Source: Paenibacillus sp. BJ-4 (GTDB taxonomy: Bacteria; Bacillota; Bacilli; Paenibacillales; Paenibacillaceae). Taken from it: a stretch of 64,000 nt of DNA. Made by a program: the position numbers and the translations under genes. Numbering within the stretch: position 1 is the first letter of the stretch; every line of letters begins with the position of its first letter. This document shows positions 1 through 8,957 of this stretch, piece after piece. A model generated the notes under the pieces. That model was given only the letters and a program-made list of their open reading frames with translations, did no database searches and was not told the origin of the DNA. The stretch covers positions 124,001-188,000 of the forward strand of contig NZ_JAIVEM010000044.1 in NCBI RefSeq assembly GCF_020404765.1, read 5' to 3'.

Positions 1-4
1 GCAA

Positions 5-2812
5 GTGATTCCCTTTTTGGCGGAGCGCGAGCTGCTGGAGCATATCGAATGGATCTGGGATGAGGTCCATGCCCCTTGGCTTCGGTCCATCCCTCTGCTT
101 GCCCATTGCATTGAGGCGAAAGCCTACGTGCCCAGCTTCACGGCATTTCAGGCAGGGAAGCTGCAATGGATTTGGGATGCGGAATCGCTGGAATCGGTGG
201 GAGCATTGGGCGTACCAGAGGCTTCGGCAGTCGAATTAACGCCGGAGAGCGCCCAACTAGCAGAGCTTGCCCAGCTTCTCAGCAGCTTGGAAATAGACGA
301 GCGCGAAGGAGTGGCAGCGGCGTTCTCAGCCGCCGTGTTCCAGCGCTGGTACGGCACCGAAGCGGAAGCCGCCGACTTGCGAAGAGAGTATCCAATCCTC
401 TTCGCTCCCAGCCGCTCGGTGGCTGCGGGTCTGGATGCACGGGCATGGCTGATTGCCATCGGCTGGAAAGCCGATAGCGCGCCATTTCGGCCGCTTCTGC
501 AACTGCTGGAGCCGGCACCCGAGAACGACGAATCGTCCTGGCAGCTCAAGCTTGTGTTGCAGGACAAGCAGGACACGACGCTGCTGGTGCCTGTACAGCT
601 TGCCCACGATGGGTACGCATCCGGCTCATGGCCCGATGCGTGGACGCCGCATGTGCGTGAGCGCTCAGCCGGATGGCTGGAACGCCTAACCGCCATTTTG
701 CCTGCCGGGCAACGTGCCGGCAGCCGCCATGATGTGCTGGATCACCCGCTCACCGATGAAGCGGCGTGGCAATTCCTGACGACCGACAGCCAGCGTCTGC
801 TGGAGGGCGGCTGGCAGGTGCTGTTGCCGGCTTGGTGGGAGGCAGCCACCCGCAAGAAGCCGAAGCTGCGGGCCAAGGTTCGCCCAGGCGAAGGCGCGGG
901 ACCGGGCGCCAAGGGTAGTTCGCTGTTCGGACTGGACTCGATTGTCCAGTTCGACTGGCGTGTTGCCATTGGCGATGCCGATCTAAGCGAGTCCGAGTTC
1001 GCCGAGCTCGTGGCCCGCAACGAGCGCTTGGTGCGCTTCCGGGGGCAGTGGATCGCGCTCGACCCCGCGCTGCTTGCGCAGATTCGCCGGGCGATGGCCG
1101 GGATCGACAGCACTCAGGGATTGTCCTTTCAGGACATCCTGCAGCTGCACCTGCTCGGCAATGCCGAAGAGCCTGAAGGCGACGCCTCAGGCGAGCAGCC
1201 AGAAGACGCAGCACGCTTCCGGCTGGAGGTCGAGCTGAACGCGCATCTGCTGAAGCTGATCAGCCAGCTTGGACGGCAGTCGGAGTGGCCTGCACTCGAC
1301 GCGCCGGACGGGCTGCAAGCCGAGCTGCGAACCTATCAGCGGGACGGCTACGCGTGGCTTGCCTTTTTGCGGCGCTTTGGACTGGGCGCCTGCTTGGCGG
1401 ATGACATGGGACTAGGCAAAACAGTGCAGTTTATCGCCTATTTGCTGCATTTGCAGGAGATTGCCATAGAGACGGGCGTCCGCTCTAGTTCCCTTCTGAT
1501 TTGCCCGACTTCGGTACTAGGCAACTGGCAGAAGGAGCTCAGCCGATTCGCCCCTTCCTTGAAGGTCCTGCTGCACTATGGAAGCAAGCGGGATCAGGGA
1601 GAGTTGTTCCGCGAAGAAGCCCGGCAAGCCGATGTTGTCTTGACTTCCTTTGCGACCGCAACCCTCGATCAGGAGCTGCTCCAAGGCATGACCTGGGATT
1701 CGATTTGCCTGGATGAAGCGCAAAACATTAAAAATGCACAAACCAAGCAATCCACAGCCGTTCGCAGCTTCCCTGCACGTCATCGTATAGCACTGACCGG
1801 GACACCTATTGAGAATCGGCTGTCTGAGCTGTGGTCCATTTATGATTTTATCAATCCCGGCTATCTGGGTAGCTCACGCGCCTTTAGCAATCGGTTCATG
1901 AATGCTATTGAGAAAGAACATAACGAGCAGCGAACGATGGATTTGCAAAAGCTGGTTCAGCCTTTCATGCTGCGGCGCAAGAAAAAGGACCCGGCTATAC
2001 AGCTTGATTTGCCTGACAAAAATGAGATGAAAACCTACATTCACCTCACCTCCGAGCAGGGAGCGCTCTATGACCAGATTGTCAAAGAGCTGATGGAACG
2101 GATGCAGAAGCTGGAGGGCATTGAGCGAAAAGGAGCCATTTTATCCGCTCTTACCCAGCTAAAGCAGCTTTGTGATCACCCTGTCCTTTTGACCAAGGAA
2201 GCGGCTCTGAATGTCGCTACCTCCGGGTATAGCCCGTCCGAGCTTGAAGTGCTTATCAGTCGTTCATCCAAGCTTGAGCGTATTCTGTCCATGGTTAAAG
2301 AGCTGCGGGCAGAAGGGGAGCGCTGCCTGATTTTCACGCAATATATTGGCATGGGACGGATGCTCCAGCAGGTACTCGCTCAAGAATTGCAAGAGCCGGT
2401 GCTCTACCTGAACGGCAGCACGTCCAAAACCGCGCGCGACCGGATGATTGAGCAATTCCAATCTCATACGCTGCCGCCTGAAGAGCAGCCATCTGTATTT
2501 ATTTTGTCACTCAAGGCTGGCGGTGTGGGGCTGAATCTGACAGCGGCCAACCACGTCTTTCACTTCGACCGCTGGTGGAATCCGGCAGTCGAAAATCAGG
2601 CCACAGACCGCGCCTACCGGATGGGACAAACGAAGGACGTACAGGTGCACAAATTCATCTCGCTGGGTACGCTGGAGGAACGTATTGACGAAATGCTGGA
2701 GAGCAAGCAGCAGCTTAGCGACCAGATCATTTCCAGCACCGAGGGCTGGATTACCGAGCTGTCGACAGACGCATTAAAAGAACTCTTCACGCTGCGGCGC
2801 GATTGGGCATGA
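5..2812 (+). CDS. SNF2-family DNA-dependent ATPase / helicase (5' end outside window)
   Basis: Large SNF2/RapA-like ATPase that would use ATP to move along or remodel nucleic acid-protein complexes in the cytoplasm. Visible motifs are Walker A DDMGLGKT (about residue 465), the Walker B DEAQ box in CLDEAQNIK (about 569), motif III-like LTGTPIENR (about 598) and motif VI QATDRAYRMGQ (about 865), so both RecA-like lobes are complete. The roughly 400 residues before Walker A match the poorly characterised region found in bacterial SNF2 proteins of this type. The frame is open to the window edge and the first GTG has no visible ribosome binding site, so the true start is probably upstream. The DEAQ rather than DEAH box is normal for the HepA/YwqA-like branch. 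The precise cellular role is not known from sequence. Confidence 0.9.
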   Translation: MIPFLAERELLEHIEWIWDEVHAPWLRSIPLLAHCIEAKAYVPSFTAFQAGKLQWIWDAESLESVGALGVPEASAVELTPESAQLAELAQLLSSLEIDEREGVAAAFSAAVFQRWYGTEAEAADLRREYPILFAPSRSVAAGLDARAWLIAIGWKADSAPFRPLLQLLEPAPENDESSWQLKLVLQDKQDTTLLVPVQLAHDGYASGSWPDAWTPHVRERSAGWLERLTAILPAGQRAGSRHDVLDHPLTDEAAWQFLTTDSQRLLEGGWQVLLPAWWEAATRKKPKLRAKVRPGEGAGPGAKGSSLFGLDSIVQFDWRVAIGDADLSESEFAELVARNERLVRFRGQWIALDPALLAQIRRAMAGIDSTQGLSFQDILQLHLLGNAEEPEGDASGEQPEDAARFRLEVELNAHLLKLISQLGRQSEWPALDAPDGLQAELRTYQRDGYAWLAFLRRFGLGACLADDMGLGKTVQFIAYLLHLQEIAIETGVRSSSLLICPTSVLGNWQKELSRFAPSLKVLLHYGSKRDQGELFREEARQADVVLTSFATATLDQELLQGMTWDSICLDEAQNIKNAQTKQSTAVRSFPARHRIALTGTPIENRLSELWSIYDFINPGYLGSSRAFSNRFMNAIEKEHNEQRTMDLQKLVQPFMLRRKKKDPAIQLDLPDKNEMKTYIHLTSEQGALYDQIVKELMERMQKLEGIERKGAILSALTQLKQLCDHPVLLTKEAALNVATSGYSPSELEVLISRSSKLERILSMVKELRAEGERCLIFTQYIGMGRMLQQVLAQELQEPVLYLNGSTSKTARDRMIEQFQSHTLPPEEQPSVFILSLKAGGVGLNLTAANHVFHFDRWWNPAVENQATDRAYRMGQTKDVQVHKFISLGTLEERIDEMLESKQQLSDQIISSTEGWITELSTDALKELFTLRRDWA

Positions 2813-3023
2813 TGAGGTCCCCAGTCGAACTATAATCTACATGGAGTGCCACTGCGCAGGCGTATGGTGCTTCCCATCGCTTGTCCAGCACCATTCCACC
2901 TGCTCCGTTTTCATGCATTTTGAGTTCGATATACACCTATTTTTTAATAAGTAGTTTATAGCACATTCCAAAACTCCTTTGTATGCATCTACTATCTCAT
3001 CACAACAAAGGAGTTGATTTGAA

Positions 3024-3368
3024 GTGGCCATTCGTCCTCCACAAACGCTGAAATCTACGGGCAGAAAGGTTCCTGCTTCGAGATATCGCAATGTGAGTCC
3101 TACGCAAACCTTCCGTCGATTTACGGTTATCTGGGCTAACAATAATGGTGTCCCTTTTAACACGAGCGGATTTTTTGCTACACTCCGGCGTCTAGATGGA
3201 AGCTTTGTGCAAGCTGCAGGTTTCGACAGTTTTGGTACTGCCCGATTCAGCAGAGTCCGCACACCTACGAACCAGCCTTATATTCTGCGCACCTTTAGAG
3301 ACGATGGAACGTTATTCCGGGTTAGATCGGTACCTGCTGGCGTATCCTCGTTTGTTGTTATCGGTTAA
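3024..3368 (+). CDS. Small basic protein of unknown function
   Basis: A 114-residue protein that I do not recognise. It starts at GTG, 10 nt after a good AAAGGAG ribosome binding site, and is followed by a strong hairpin terminator, so it looks like a real single-gene unit. It is rich in Arg, Phe, Ser and Thr, with alternating hydrophobic and polar residues (for example FRRFTVIWANN and RFSRVRTPTN) that suggest an all-beta fold. There is no signal peptide, membrane segment or Cys pair. The reverse-strand frame over the same bases lacks a plausible ribosome binding site. Neighbours (SNF2 ATPase, pectate lyase) do not suggest a function. Confidence 0.6.
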   Translation: MAIRPPQTLKSTGRKVPASRYRNVSPTQTFRRFTVIWANNNGVPFNTSGFFATLRRLDGSFVQAAGFDSFGTARFSRVRTPTNQPYILRTFRDDGTLFRVRSVPAGVSSFVVIG

Positions 3369-3408
3369 GAATGTACCGAACGCAGCCTAAATGGAGCTAA
3401 CCCAAAAA

Positions 3409-3446
3409 CAGCCAGGAACAGAGTATATCTGTCCTGGCTGCTTCTT
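3409..3446. terminator. Bidirectional rho-independent terminator
   Basis: Hairpin CAGCCAGGAACAGA / TCTGTCCTGGCTG with one bulged base. It is flanked by a T-rich tail on the plus strand and by AAAAA (TTTTT on minus) on the other side. It can end both the small plus-strand gene and the convergent pectate lyase. Confidence 0.8.
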
Positions 3447-3479
3447 CGTGAATCAGGATTTTGCAAAATCCTCAAATAC

Positions 3480-5573
3480 TTATTCGGAATCATCTACCAC
3501 TTGGGCATCTTTCGAAACGGCTGTTTTGTAAACTGTTTTGAGCCAATTATCATTCGACCAGTTCAGCTTGCCTGCACCCGCTCCATCCTTGGCCTGCAAT
3601 TGGGCAACCAGGTTTTCAGGATCATCGGCTGTGTAGCTGTATGGCAATGTTGTGAATCCATTCCAAGAGAAGGCCTTGGCCTTCGCAGGATACGGAGCTA
3701 ACGGGCTATTCGCATCGTCACTGCCTCCTCTGAACACGGTGCCGTTATCCGAGAGGATGACGTCCTCTGCTTTAATTTTGCCTGTGTAATCGGCTTTGTC
3801 TGCATCCTTTTGGTTATTACGAACAGGAGAAAATACATCAATTAAATACGATTTTTCAAGCAGTACCGCGCCATTTTCCGTTGAAATTGCACCGTTACCT
3901 ACTACGTCAAAATGGTATCCTTTTGCAGCAATTGCTTTGGCCATGTCAGGTGTAATTCTTTTTTTGGCTCTGGCCAATCCGGCATCATCCATAACGATGT
4001 TATATACATGAGCATTACCACCACGCAGACGAGGCATACGATCCTGAATATCCAGGTAGTAATTATGATGCAGCGTTACTTCCAAATCTGCATTGTCGCC
4101 AGCCATTTCCGTAGCACCAATCAAATGCGCTTTCTTTTGTCCTGCTGCAATATCAATGATATCTTCTTTACTCATGCCTACTGCACTGCTTCTCAGATAA
4201 GCGTACATAGGATAGGAAGATTTGTCTGCTTCCATGGCGTTGACCTGTTGGGTCACCCAGCTGTTGGAGCTGCGGTCGTCTCCTTTGAACAAAGACCAGG
4301 AAATCGTAACTCCGTTACTGCCTTTTTTCACATCTACCAAACCATCATAGGCTTTGTTAAATGTACAATGGTCGATCCACACCTTGGAGCTTGCACCTTC
4401 GACGGTAATATAATCCCAGTCGTTCTTGTCATAGTTGCCTTTGGTTGCTTCATCCCACTCCCAAAGCTCGTCAAATTCGAGGTTGCGGAAAATCAAATTG
4501 GAGCTTCTTTTGATAACAAAGCCAGCATGTTTGATTTTAGCGCCGTTTGCCGAGAAAATCGTGATTCCATTCAAGTTTTCAAGATAGACTTTGCTCACAC
4601 CTGTCTTCTTTAGGACAGGGTGTGTCTGTACAGGGTTGTTGGCACTAAAAGGCATTACCTTGGCAGCACTAGGAATTTCATTCCAGCCGAGGTCGAGATC
4701 GTTCATAATCTCAATAACCTTGACTTTGGTTCCTTTCTTCAGTGCTTCGTTGAGATCTACAGCGTTGTAGACCTTTTTGTAATTAGCATCGGTTTCCGCA
4801 ATGTTTCCACCGCCTGTATTACCATACGAGAAGCCGGCCAAATTATAGTTGTTTTTGGAGGTTGCGTTGTTATCCACACCAGGAGTTGGCTGATCTTTGC
4901 CTGGTACCGGGTTCACAGGTGATGTACCTGTATCCCCTTCCGAGGAGGCACCGGAAACGATCACATTATCGAATTGAGCAGTTGTCTTGGAGGTTACCAA
5001 ACCAATAGCTCCCGCAGTAAGGCTGGAATCTGTTGCGGACAACTCCGGTTTATCATTGACGTACATCTTTATTTCCGAACCGGACAGTTCCAGCTTTACT
5101 CTGTACCAGGTATGGGTGTCCAGTTTGTAATTCTTGTTAGTAGCCAGTGTCTTCATGGAACCGTTTACCTTTTTACGAATTTCGAGAGCTCCGCCCTTCT
5201 TGTTGTACAACGAAGCCGCATAGAAGTTATCGGCATCTGTGTATCTGCCTGCGATATATACCCGGTTGGAGCCATTAAAATCATCTACATACACATCTGC
5301 TTGCACACTATAATTCGTCCATGAGGCATTACCTTTAACGGAGTGGCTTTCACTTCGACTAGATTGTTGGTATGTAAAGCCATTTCCATCCTTGACAACA
5401 GACCAATTCCCCGAGCCTACTGTCCAGCCTTGAGCCTCACCTTGTTCAAAATTATCACTCACCTGTAAATTACCATCTGCATACGCATGACCTAGTAACG
5501 GCAACGATAAAGACAGCGCCAACGAACCGCTCAACATTACACTTGCACATTTTTTCAACAAACCTGGCTTCAT
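3480..5573 (-). CDS. Secreted pectate lyase, PL1 family, with N-terminal LamG-like domain
   Basis: Extracellular enzyme expected to cleave polygalacturonate by beta-elimination, a first step in pectin breakdown. The N-terminus (MKPGLLKKCASV, then a hydrophobic stretch ending ...HAYA) is a Sec signal peptide. Residues about 35-205 form a jelly-roll/LamG-like domain that may bind carbohydrate. A Gly/Pro/Thr linker (about 208-242) leads to the parallel beta-helix catalytic domain. PL1 signatures are WIDHC (about 400), DGLVDVK (about 410, Ca-binding acidic positions) and RMPRLRGG (about 511) with the catalytic Arg region. An AAGGAGG site lies 7 nt before ATG. At 697 residues it is longer than single-domain Pel enzymes because of the added domain. 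It is transcribed alone and fits the pectin and arabinan theme of the window. Confidence 0.93.
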   Translation of the reverse strand: MKPGLLKKCASVMLSGSLALSLSLPLLGHAYADGNLQVSDNFEQGEAQGWTVGSGNWSVVKDGNGFTYQQSSRSESHSVKGNASWTNYSVQADVYVDDFNGSNRVYIAGRYTDADNFYAASLYNKKGGALEIRKKVNGSMKTLATNKNYKLDTHTWYRVKLELSGSEIKMYVNDKPELSATDSSLTAGAIGLVTSKTTAQFDNVIVSGASSEGDTGTSPVNPVPGKDQPTPGVDNNATSKNNYNLAGFSYGNTGGGNIAETDANYKKVYNAVDLNEALKKGTKVKVIEIMNDLDLGWNEIPSAAKVMPFSANNPVQTHPVLKKTGVSKVYLENLNGITIFSANGAKIKHAGFVIKRSSNLIFRNLEFDELWEWDEATKGNYDKNDWDYITVEGASSKVWIDHCTFNKAYDGLVDVKKGSNGVTISWSLFKGDDRSSNSWVTQQVNAMEADKSSYPMYAYLRSSAVGMSKEDIIDIAAGQKKAHLIGATEMAGDNADLEVTLHHNYYLDIQDRMPRLRGGNAHVYNIVMDDAGLARAKKRITPDMAKAIAAKGYHFDVVGNGAISTENGAVLLEKSYLIDVFSPVRNNQKDADKADYTGKIKAEDVILSDNGTVFRGGSDDANSPLAPYPAKAKAFSWNGFTTLPYSYTADDPENLVAQLQAKDGAGAGKLNWSNDNWLKTVYKTAVSKDAQVVDDSE

Positions 5574-5825
5574 GTAACAGCCTCCTTTTTTAAATAAATT
5601 AATGAATACCTAAACAACTGTAGCACCATCCATGCCACATCATGACATGTCCAAGCACTACCTCCAATAATTATAGACATATAATAAAATATTAAAATAT
5701 GCCTAATTAATTATCTTTTGTCTTAAATTCTCTATTAATTTTCGTTCTTTTTCGCGAACACACCAAATGCTCTTTCATAAAATCACAAAAATCGCTATTT
5801 TTTTATTTTCGAATAAGACATAAGG
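5574..5825. other. AT-rich intergenic leader of the pectate lyase gene
   Basis: Very AT-rich spacer between divergent genes. It presumably holds the minus-strand promoter for the pectate lyase, but several A/T hexamers compete and I could not choose one. No RNA gene, repeat or small ORF stood out. Confidence 0.4.
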
Positions 5826-5853
5826 TTGTCATATTGAGAGTGGTACATATAAA
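5826..5853 (+). promoter_or_regulatory. SigA-type promoter for the ClbS/DfsB-like gene
   Basis: TTGTCA and TATAAA hexamers separated by 16 bp, about 40 nt upstream of the AAAGGAG-led start codon. Confidence 0.5.
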
Positions 5854-5892
5854 AAGGTGAGTATCATAAATACAATGTAAAGGAGCGATCAG

Positions 5893-6414
5893 ATGTCCAG
5901 CTACCAGTACGTTTCCAAAACGGAGTTAAAAGAAGCCATCCATACCTCCTACTTGTTGTTAGACAGTGAATTCGAGGAGATAGACGAGGATCAAAAGGAT
6001 ATTCGGATTCCCGAGGTAGATAAAACCCCCGCAGAAATGATTGCCTACCAGCTCGGATGGCTTCAGCTTGTCATGTCATGGGACAGAGACGAAAAGGAAG
6101 GAAACACTGTCATCATGCCTGCACCAAATTATAAATGGAATAGACTAGGCGAGCTTTACCAATCCTTTTACAAAACCTACTCCCACCATTCTTTACGTGA
6201 ATTGCGCCAGCTATTTAAGCTAACCGAACAAAGGTGGCTGGATTGGATTGACACACTCGGTCATGAAGAACTCTTCATACAGGGCGTTCACAAGTGGACT
6301 GGCAGTAATCCGAACTGGCCCGTGGCCAGATGGATTCATATCAACTCTGTGGCACCTTTTAAAACATTCAGGGCCAAGATACGAAAATGGAAGAAATACA
6401 AAGCTCAACATTGA
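5893..6414 (+). CDS. ClbS/DfsB family four-helix-bundle protein
   Basis: A 173-residue cytoplasmic protein resembling ClbS/DfsB (DUF1706). The best known member, ClbS, protects colibactin producers from their own genotoxin; most members in Bacillota have no known substrate. Family features here are YQLGWLQLVMSWDRDE in the first half, a conserved PAPNYKWN segment, and a C-terminal WPVARWIHINSVAPFKTFRAKIRKW that matches the usual 'RWIHINTVAPF..FR.KIRKW' ending. It starts at ATG, 8 nt after AAAGGAG. It looks monocistronic; no toxin or polyketide genes are near, so a self-protection role should not be assumed. Confidence 0.85.
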   Translation: MSSYQYVSKTELKEAIHTSYLLLDSEFEEIDEDQKDIRIPEVDKTPAEMIAYQLGWLQLVMSWDRDEKEGNTVIMPAPNYKWNRLGELYQSFYKTYSHHSLRELRQLFKLTEQRWLDWIDTLGHEELFIQGVHKWTGSNPNWPVARWIHINSVAPFKTFRAKIRKWKKYKAQH

Positions 6415-6489
6415 TGAAAAAAAGTGTGCATTGTGCTACAATACTTGAGTTGTATCGGGATACATTTAGGGAAGGGTAAGTGAAACGCC

Positions 6490-7125
6490 ATGCTTATTAT
6501 TGGTATTGCCGGCGGTACAGGTTCCGGTAAATCGACGGTAGCACGCGCTGTCGTTGAACGTCTGGGATCTAATAAAGTGACTTTTATATCTCAGGATAAC
6601 TACTATAAAGACCATTCACATCTGAGCTATGACGAACGTGCTTTGGTCAATTATGATCATCCGTTTGCCTTTGACAACGACTTGCTTATCGAGCATCTGC
6701 AATGTCTAAAAAAAGGACAAGCGACGCAAGCGCCAGTGTATGACTTTTCGGTTCATGCCCGTTCCACTAACGAAACAGTAGAGCTTCTGCCGAATCATAT
6801 CGTTATGCTGGAGGGTCTGCACGTGCTGTCTGACGAAAAGCTCCGTAGCCTGCTCGACATTAAGGTATTTGTGGATACTGACCCTGATGTGCGTATTCTT
6901 CGTCGGGTTCTTCGAGATATTGAGGAGCGCGGCCGCACCATCCATTCGATCCACGATCACTATTTGACTACGGTTAAGCCTATGCACGAGGCATTTATTG
7001 AGCCTTCCAAGAAATACGCGGACCTGATCCTTCCTGAGGGAGGACATAATGAGGTTGGTATTCAACTGCTATCTATTTTGACGGAAAAATATTTGGCAGG
7101 GGATCGGACATGGGGTACGGTTTAG
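6490..7125 (+). CDS. udk: Uridine kinase
   Basis: Phosphorylates uridine (and usually cytidine) with ATP or GTP in pyrimidine salvage. The 211-residue length equals the common bacterial Udk length. The P-loop GGTGSGKST is at residues 8-16, followed by SQDNYYKDH and NYDHPFAFD, which carry the conserved Asp/Tyr of the nucleoside site, and the lid region RRVLRDIEERGRT. The ribosome binding site (GGGAAGGG) lies a little far from the ATG. It is followed directly by a hairpin terminator and seems to be a single-gene unit. Confidence 0.93.
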   Translation: MLIIGIAGGTGSGKSTVARAVVERLGSNKVTFISQDNYYKDHSHLSYDERALVNYDHPFAFDNDLLIEHLQCLKKGQATQAPVYDFSVHARSTNETVELLPNHIVMLEGLHVLSDEKLRSLLDIKVFVDTDPDVRILRRVLRDIEERGRTIHSIHDHYLTTVKPMHEAFIEPSKKYADLILPEGGHNEVGIQLLSILTEKYLAGDRTWGTV

Positions 7126-7144
7126 GGTAATCCCGGTTTGTTCA

Positions 7145-7175
7145 GGCTGTCGAGATCTTCTCGATGGCCTTTTTG
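7145..7175 (+). terminator. Rho-independent terminator of udk
   Basis: GGCTGTCGAGA / TCTCGATGGCC hairpin followed by TTTTT, 20 nt after the udk stop. Confidence 0.8.
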
Positions 7176-7308
7176 TCGTTTTATATGCCATTGGAACTAA
7201 TTTTTTTTGGATTCCCGTGTGGTTTATGTTAGCATGTAAAGATTAAATGCTTTATATTTGAATTAAGTTGGAAGCGTTGCCAATCGTATGCCTCAAATGA
7301 TATAACAT

Positions 7309-7330
7309 CCGCGTTAATGCGGTCTTTTTT
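7309..7330 (+). terminator. Short hairpin with U tract ahead of the response-regulator gene
   Basis: CCGC-GTTAAT-GCGG followed by TCTTTTTT, ending about 30 nt before the ATG of the response regulator. The stem is only 4 bp. It could be a weak terminator or an attenuator in the leader of the two-component operon. Confidence 0.4.
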
Positions 7331-7359
7331 GAATAGGTATAATTACGGAGAGTGCTGCC

Positions 7360-8919
7360 ATGAATGAGCTATGCAACATTTTGATTGTAGATGATGAGAT
7401 TTTGGTCCGGCAAGGAATCAAGCACCATTTATCGTGGGAAAAATACGGATTTCGGATTGTAGGCGAAGCCTCCAACGGGAAAGAAGCGCTGGAGCTGATT
7501 GAATCCTTGCGTCCTCATATTGTCGTCACGGATATCGTGATGCCGATCATGGACGGTGAGGAGCTGACCCGAATAGTCAAACAGAACTATCCGGATATCG
7601 AGGTTATTGTGCTCAGCAGCTACGGCGAGTTTAATTACGTACGATCCACCTTTCAGCAAGGGGTTGCTGATTATATTTTAAAGCCCAAGCTGGACACGGA
7701 TGAGCTGCTGCAAGTGCTCCAGCGGACAGCTCACAAAATCCCAACCATTCAATATCAGGCAGATGCTGGAGATAATCAAATTACGATGGATCATGTGATC
7801 GAAAAGCTCATTTCCGGCTATAGCATAGAATATGACGCTGAATTGCTAAAGCAGGCATTTCCATATGCCCGTTTTGCGCTTATAGGTATAGAGCAACCAG
7901 CTCAACAGGGTACAGGCCGCTCCTACTCTGCCTCAGACCTATTTTCCAGGCTTACGGATCGAGTGACATCTGCCTGTGAACAAATTGTACTCCGACCCTT
8001 ACCGTCTGATGCTCATACGGCCGTTTTTTTAGCCAATCTTGATCCGCGGGAGGCAGACTCCTGGATGACTGCGGTCAGGGAAGTGGCCCAGGAGACGAAG
8101 CAAGTCGATCCACAGATAGGTTGGGCGGTCAGCCACCTGTTTGATGATTTTAATCGATTTAGCGAGGTTTATCAGGATGAGCTGCCGAAGCTGCTCAGCT
8201 GTCGCTTTTATTTCCCGGAAACAGCGCTGCTGATGGAAGACGAGCTCCCCCAGCCTGTACAAGTGGACAGCACATTTAACTTGAAGCAATTCACGGAGGA
8301 GATGAAGCGCGAGCATTTTGATACGGCTTTTCGGGATTTGAGATCCTATGTAGCAGCCATGTCCCGCAACTATAACTCTACCGCTTTTGAGTTTAAATCG
8401 CTGCTCGGGAACATCGTATTCAACATTACGATTTTACTTGGGAATCAGGGGTATGATATGAAAGAGCTAGATGCAGCAAAATATTCCTACTTCAAAATGA
8501 TTAACGACGCGTCTCACGTACATGAAGCAGTACGATTGCTGGAGACCTTTTTAGAGGAAGCGAACAGGCAGATCATGGCCAAAACGCAGCAAGGCAGCAG
8601 CGCAAGCATGAAAAAACTGCTGGCATATATTGAGGAACACCATGCTGAAACGCTCAATTTGACGACACTTGGACAATATTTTCATTTTAATCCGTCCTAT
8701 TTGTCCAGTTATTTTACAACCCATCATACAGAGGGTTTCAGTGAGTATCTGAACAAGATTCGAGTGGAGAAAGCCGCTGAGCTGCTGCGGTCGGGTACCA
8801 TGCCCATTTCCGATATTAGCAGCACTGTCGGCTATTCGGACCCTAGCTATTTTACCAAAGTGTTCAAAAAAGTGACGGGGTACTCACCCAGTCAATACCG
8901 CCGGGAGTATCTCCATTAG
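7360..8919 (+). CDS. YesN-type response regulator (REC + AraC HTH)
   Basis: DNA-binding partner of the adjacent sensor kinase; likely activates the downstream sugar ABC importer and beta-galactosidase. The receiver domain (residues 1-125) has the acidic pocket (VDDE), the phospho-acceptor Asp in VVTDIVMP (about 57) and the conserved Lys in YILKPK (about 108). A long middle region with no clear assignment follows. The C-terminal 100 residues are an AraC/XylS double HTH, with the signature GYSDPSYFTKVFKKVTGYSPSQYRREY at the very end. A GGAGAGTG site precedes the ATG. The kinase gene starts 38 nt downstream, so both genes are cotranscribed. Length (519 aa) is typical of this class. Confidence 0.92.
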   Translation: MNELCNILIVDDEILVRQGIKHHLSWEKYGFRIVGEASNGKEALELIESLRPHIVVTDIVMPIMDGEELTRIVKQNYPDIEVIVLSSYGEFNYVRSTFQQGVADYILKPKLDTDELLQVLQRTAHKIPTIQYQADAGDNQITMDHVIEKLISGYSIEYDAELLKQAFPYARFALIGIEQPAQQGTGRSYSASDLFSRLTDRVTSACEQIVLRPLPSDAHTAVFLANLDPREADSWMTAVREVAQETKQVDPQIGWAVSHLFDDFNRFSEVYQDELPKLLSCRFYFPETALLMEDELPQPVQVDSTFNLKQFTEEMKREHFDTAFRDLRSYVAAMSRNYNSTAFEFKSLLGNIVFNITILLGNQGYDMKELDAAKYSYFKMINDASHVHEAVRLLETFLEEANRQIMAKTQQGSSASMKKLLAYIEEHHAETLNLTTLGQYFHFNPSYLSSYFTTHHTEGFSEYLNKIRVEKAAELLRSGTMPISDISSTVGYSDPSYFTKVFKKVTGYSPSQYRREYLH

Positions 8920-8957
8920 AGAGCAAGCGCATATCTGCAGCAGAAAAGAGCTTAAAT

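Noticed and set aside
2837-3262. A 141-codon minus-strand frame over the small gene at 3024-3368
   Set aside because: The plus-strand frame has a ribosome binding site, a start and a terminator; the minus-strand frame has none of these.
5574-5892. Possible riboswitch or leader RNA upstream of pectate lyase
   Set aside because: The region is AT-rich and shows no stable stem set or known aptamer core.
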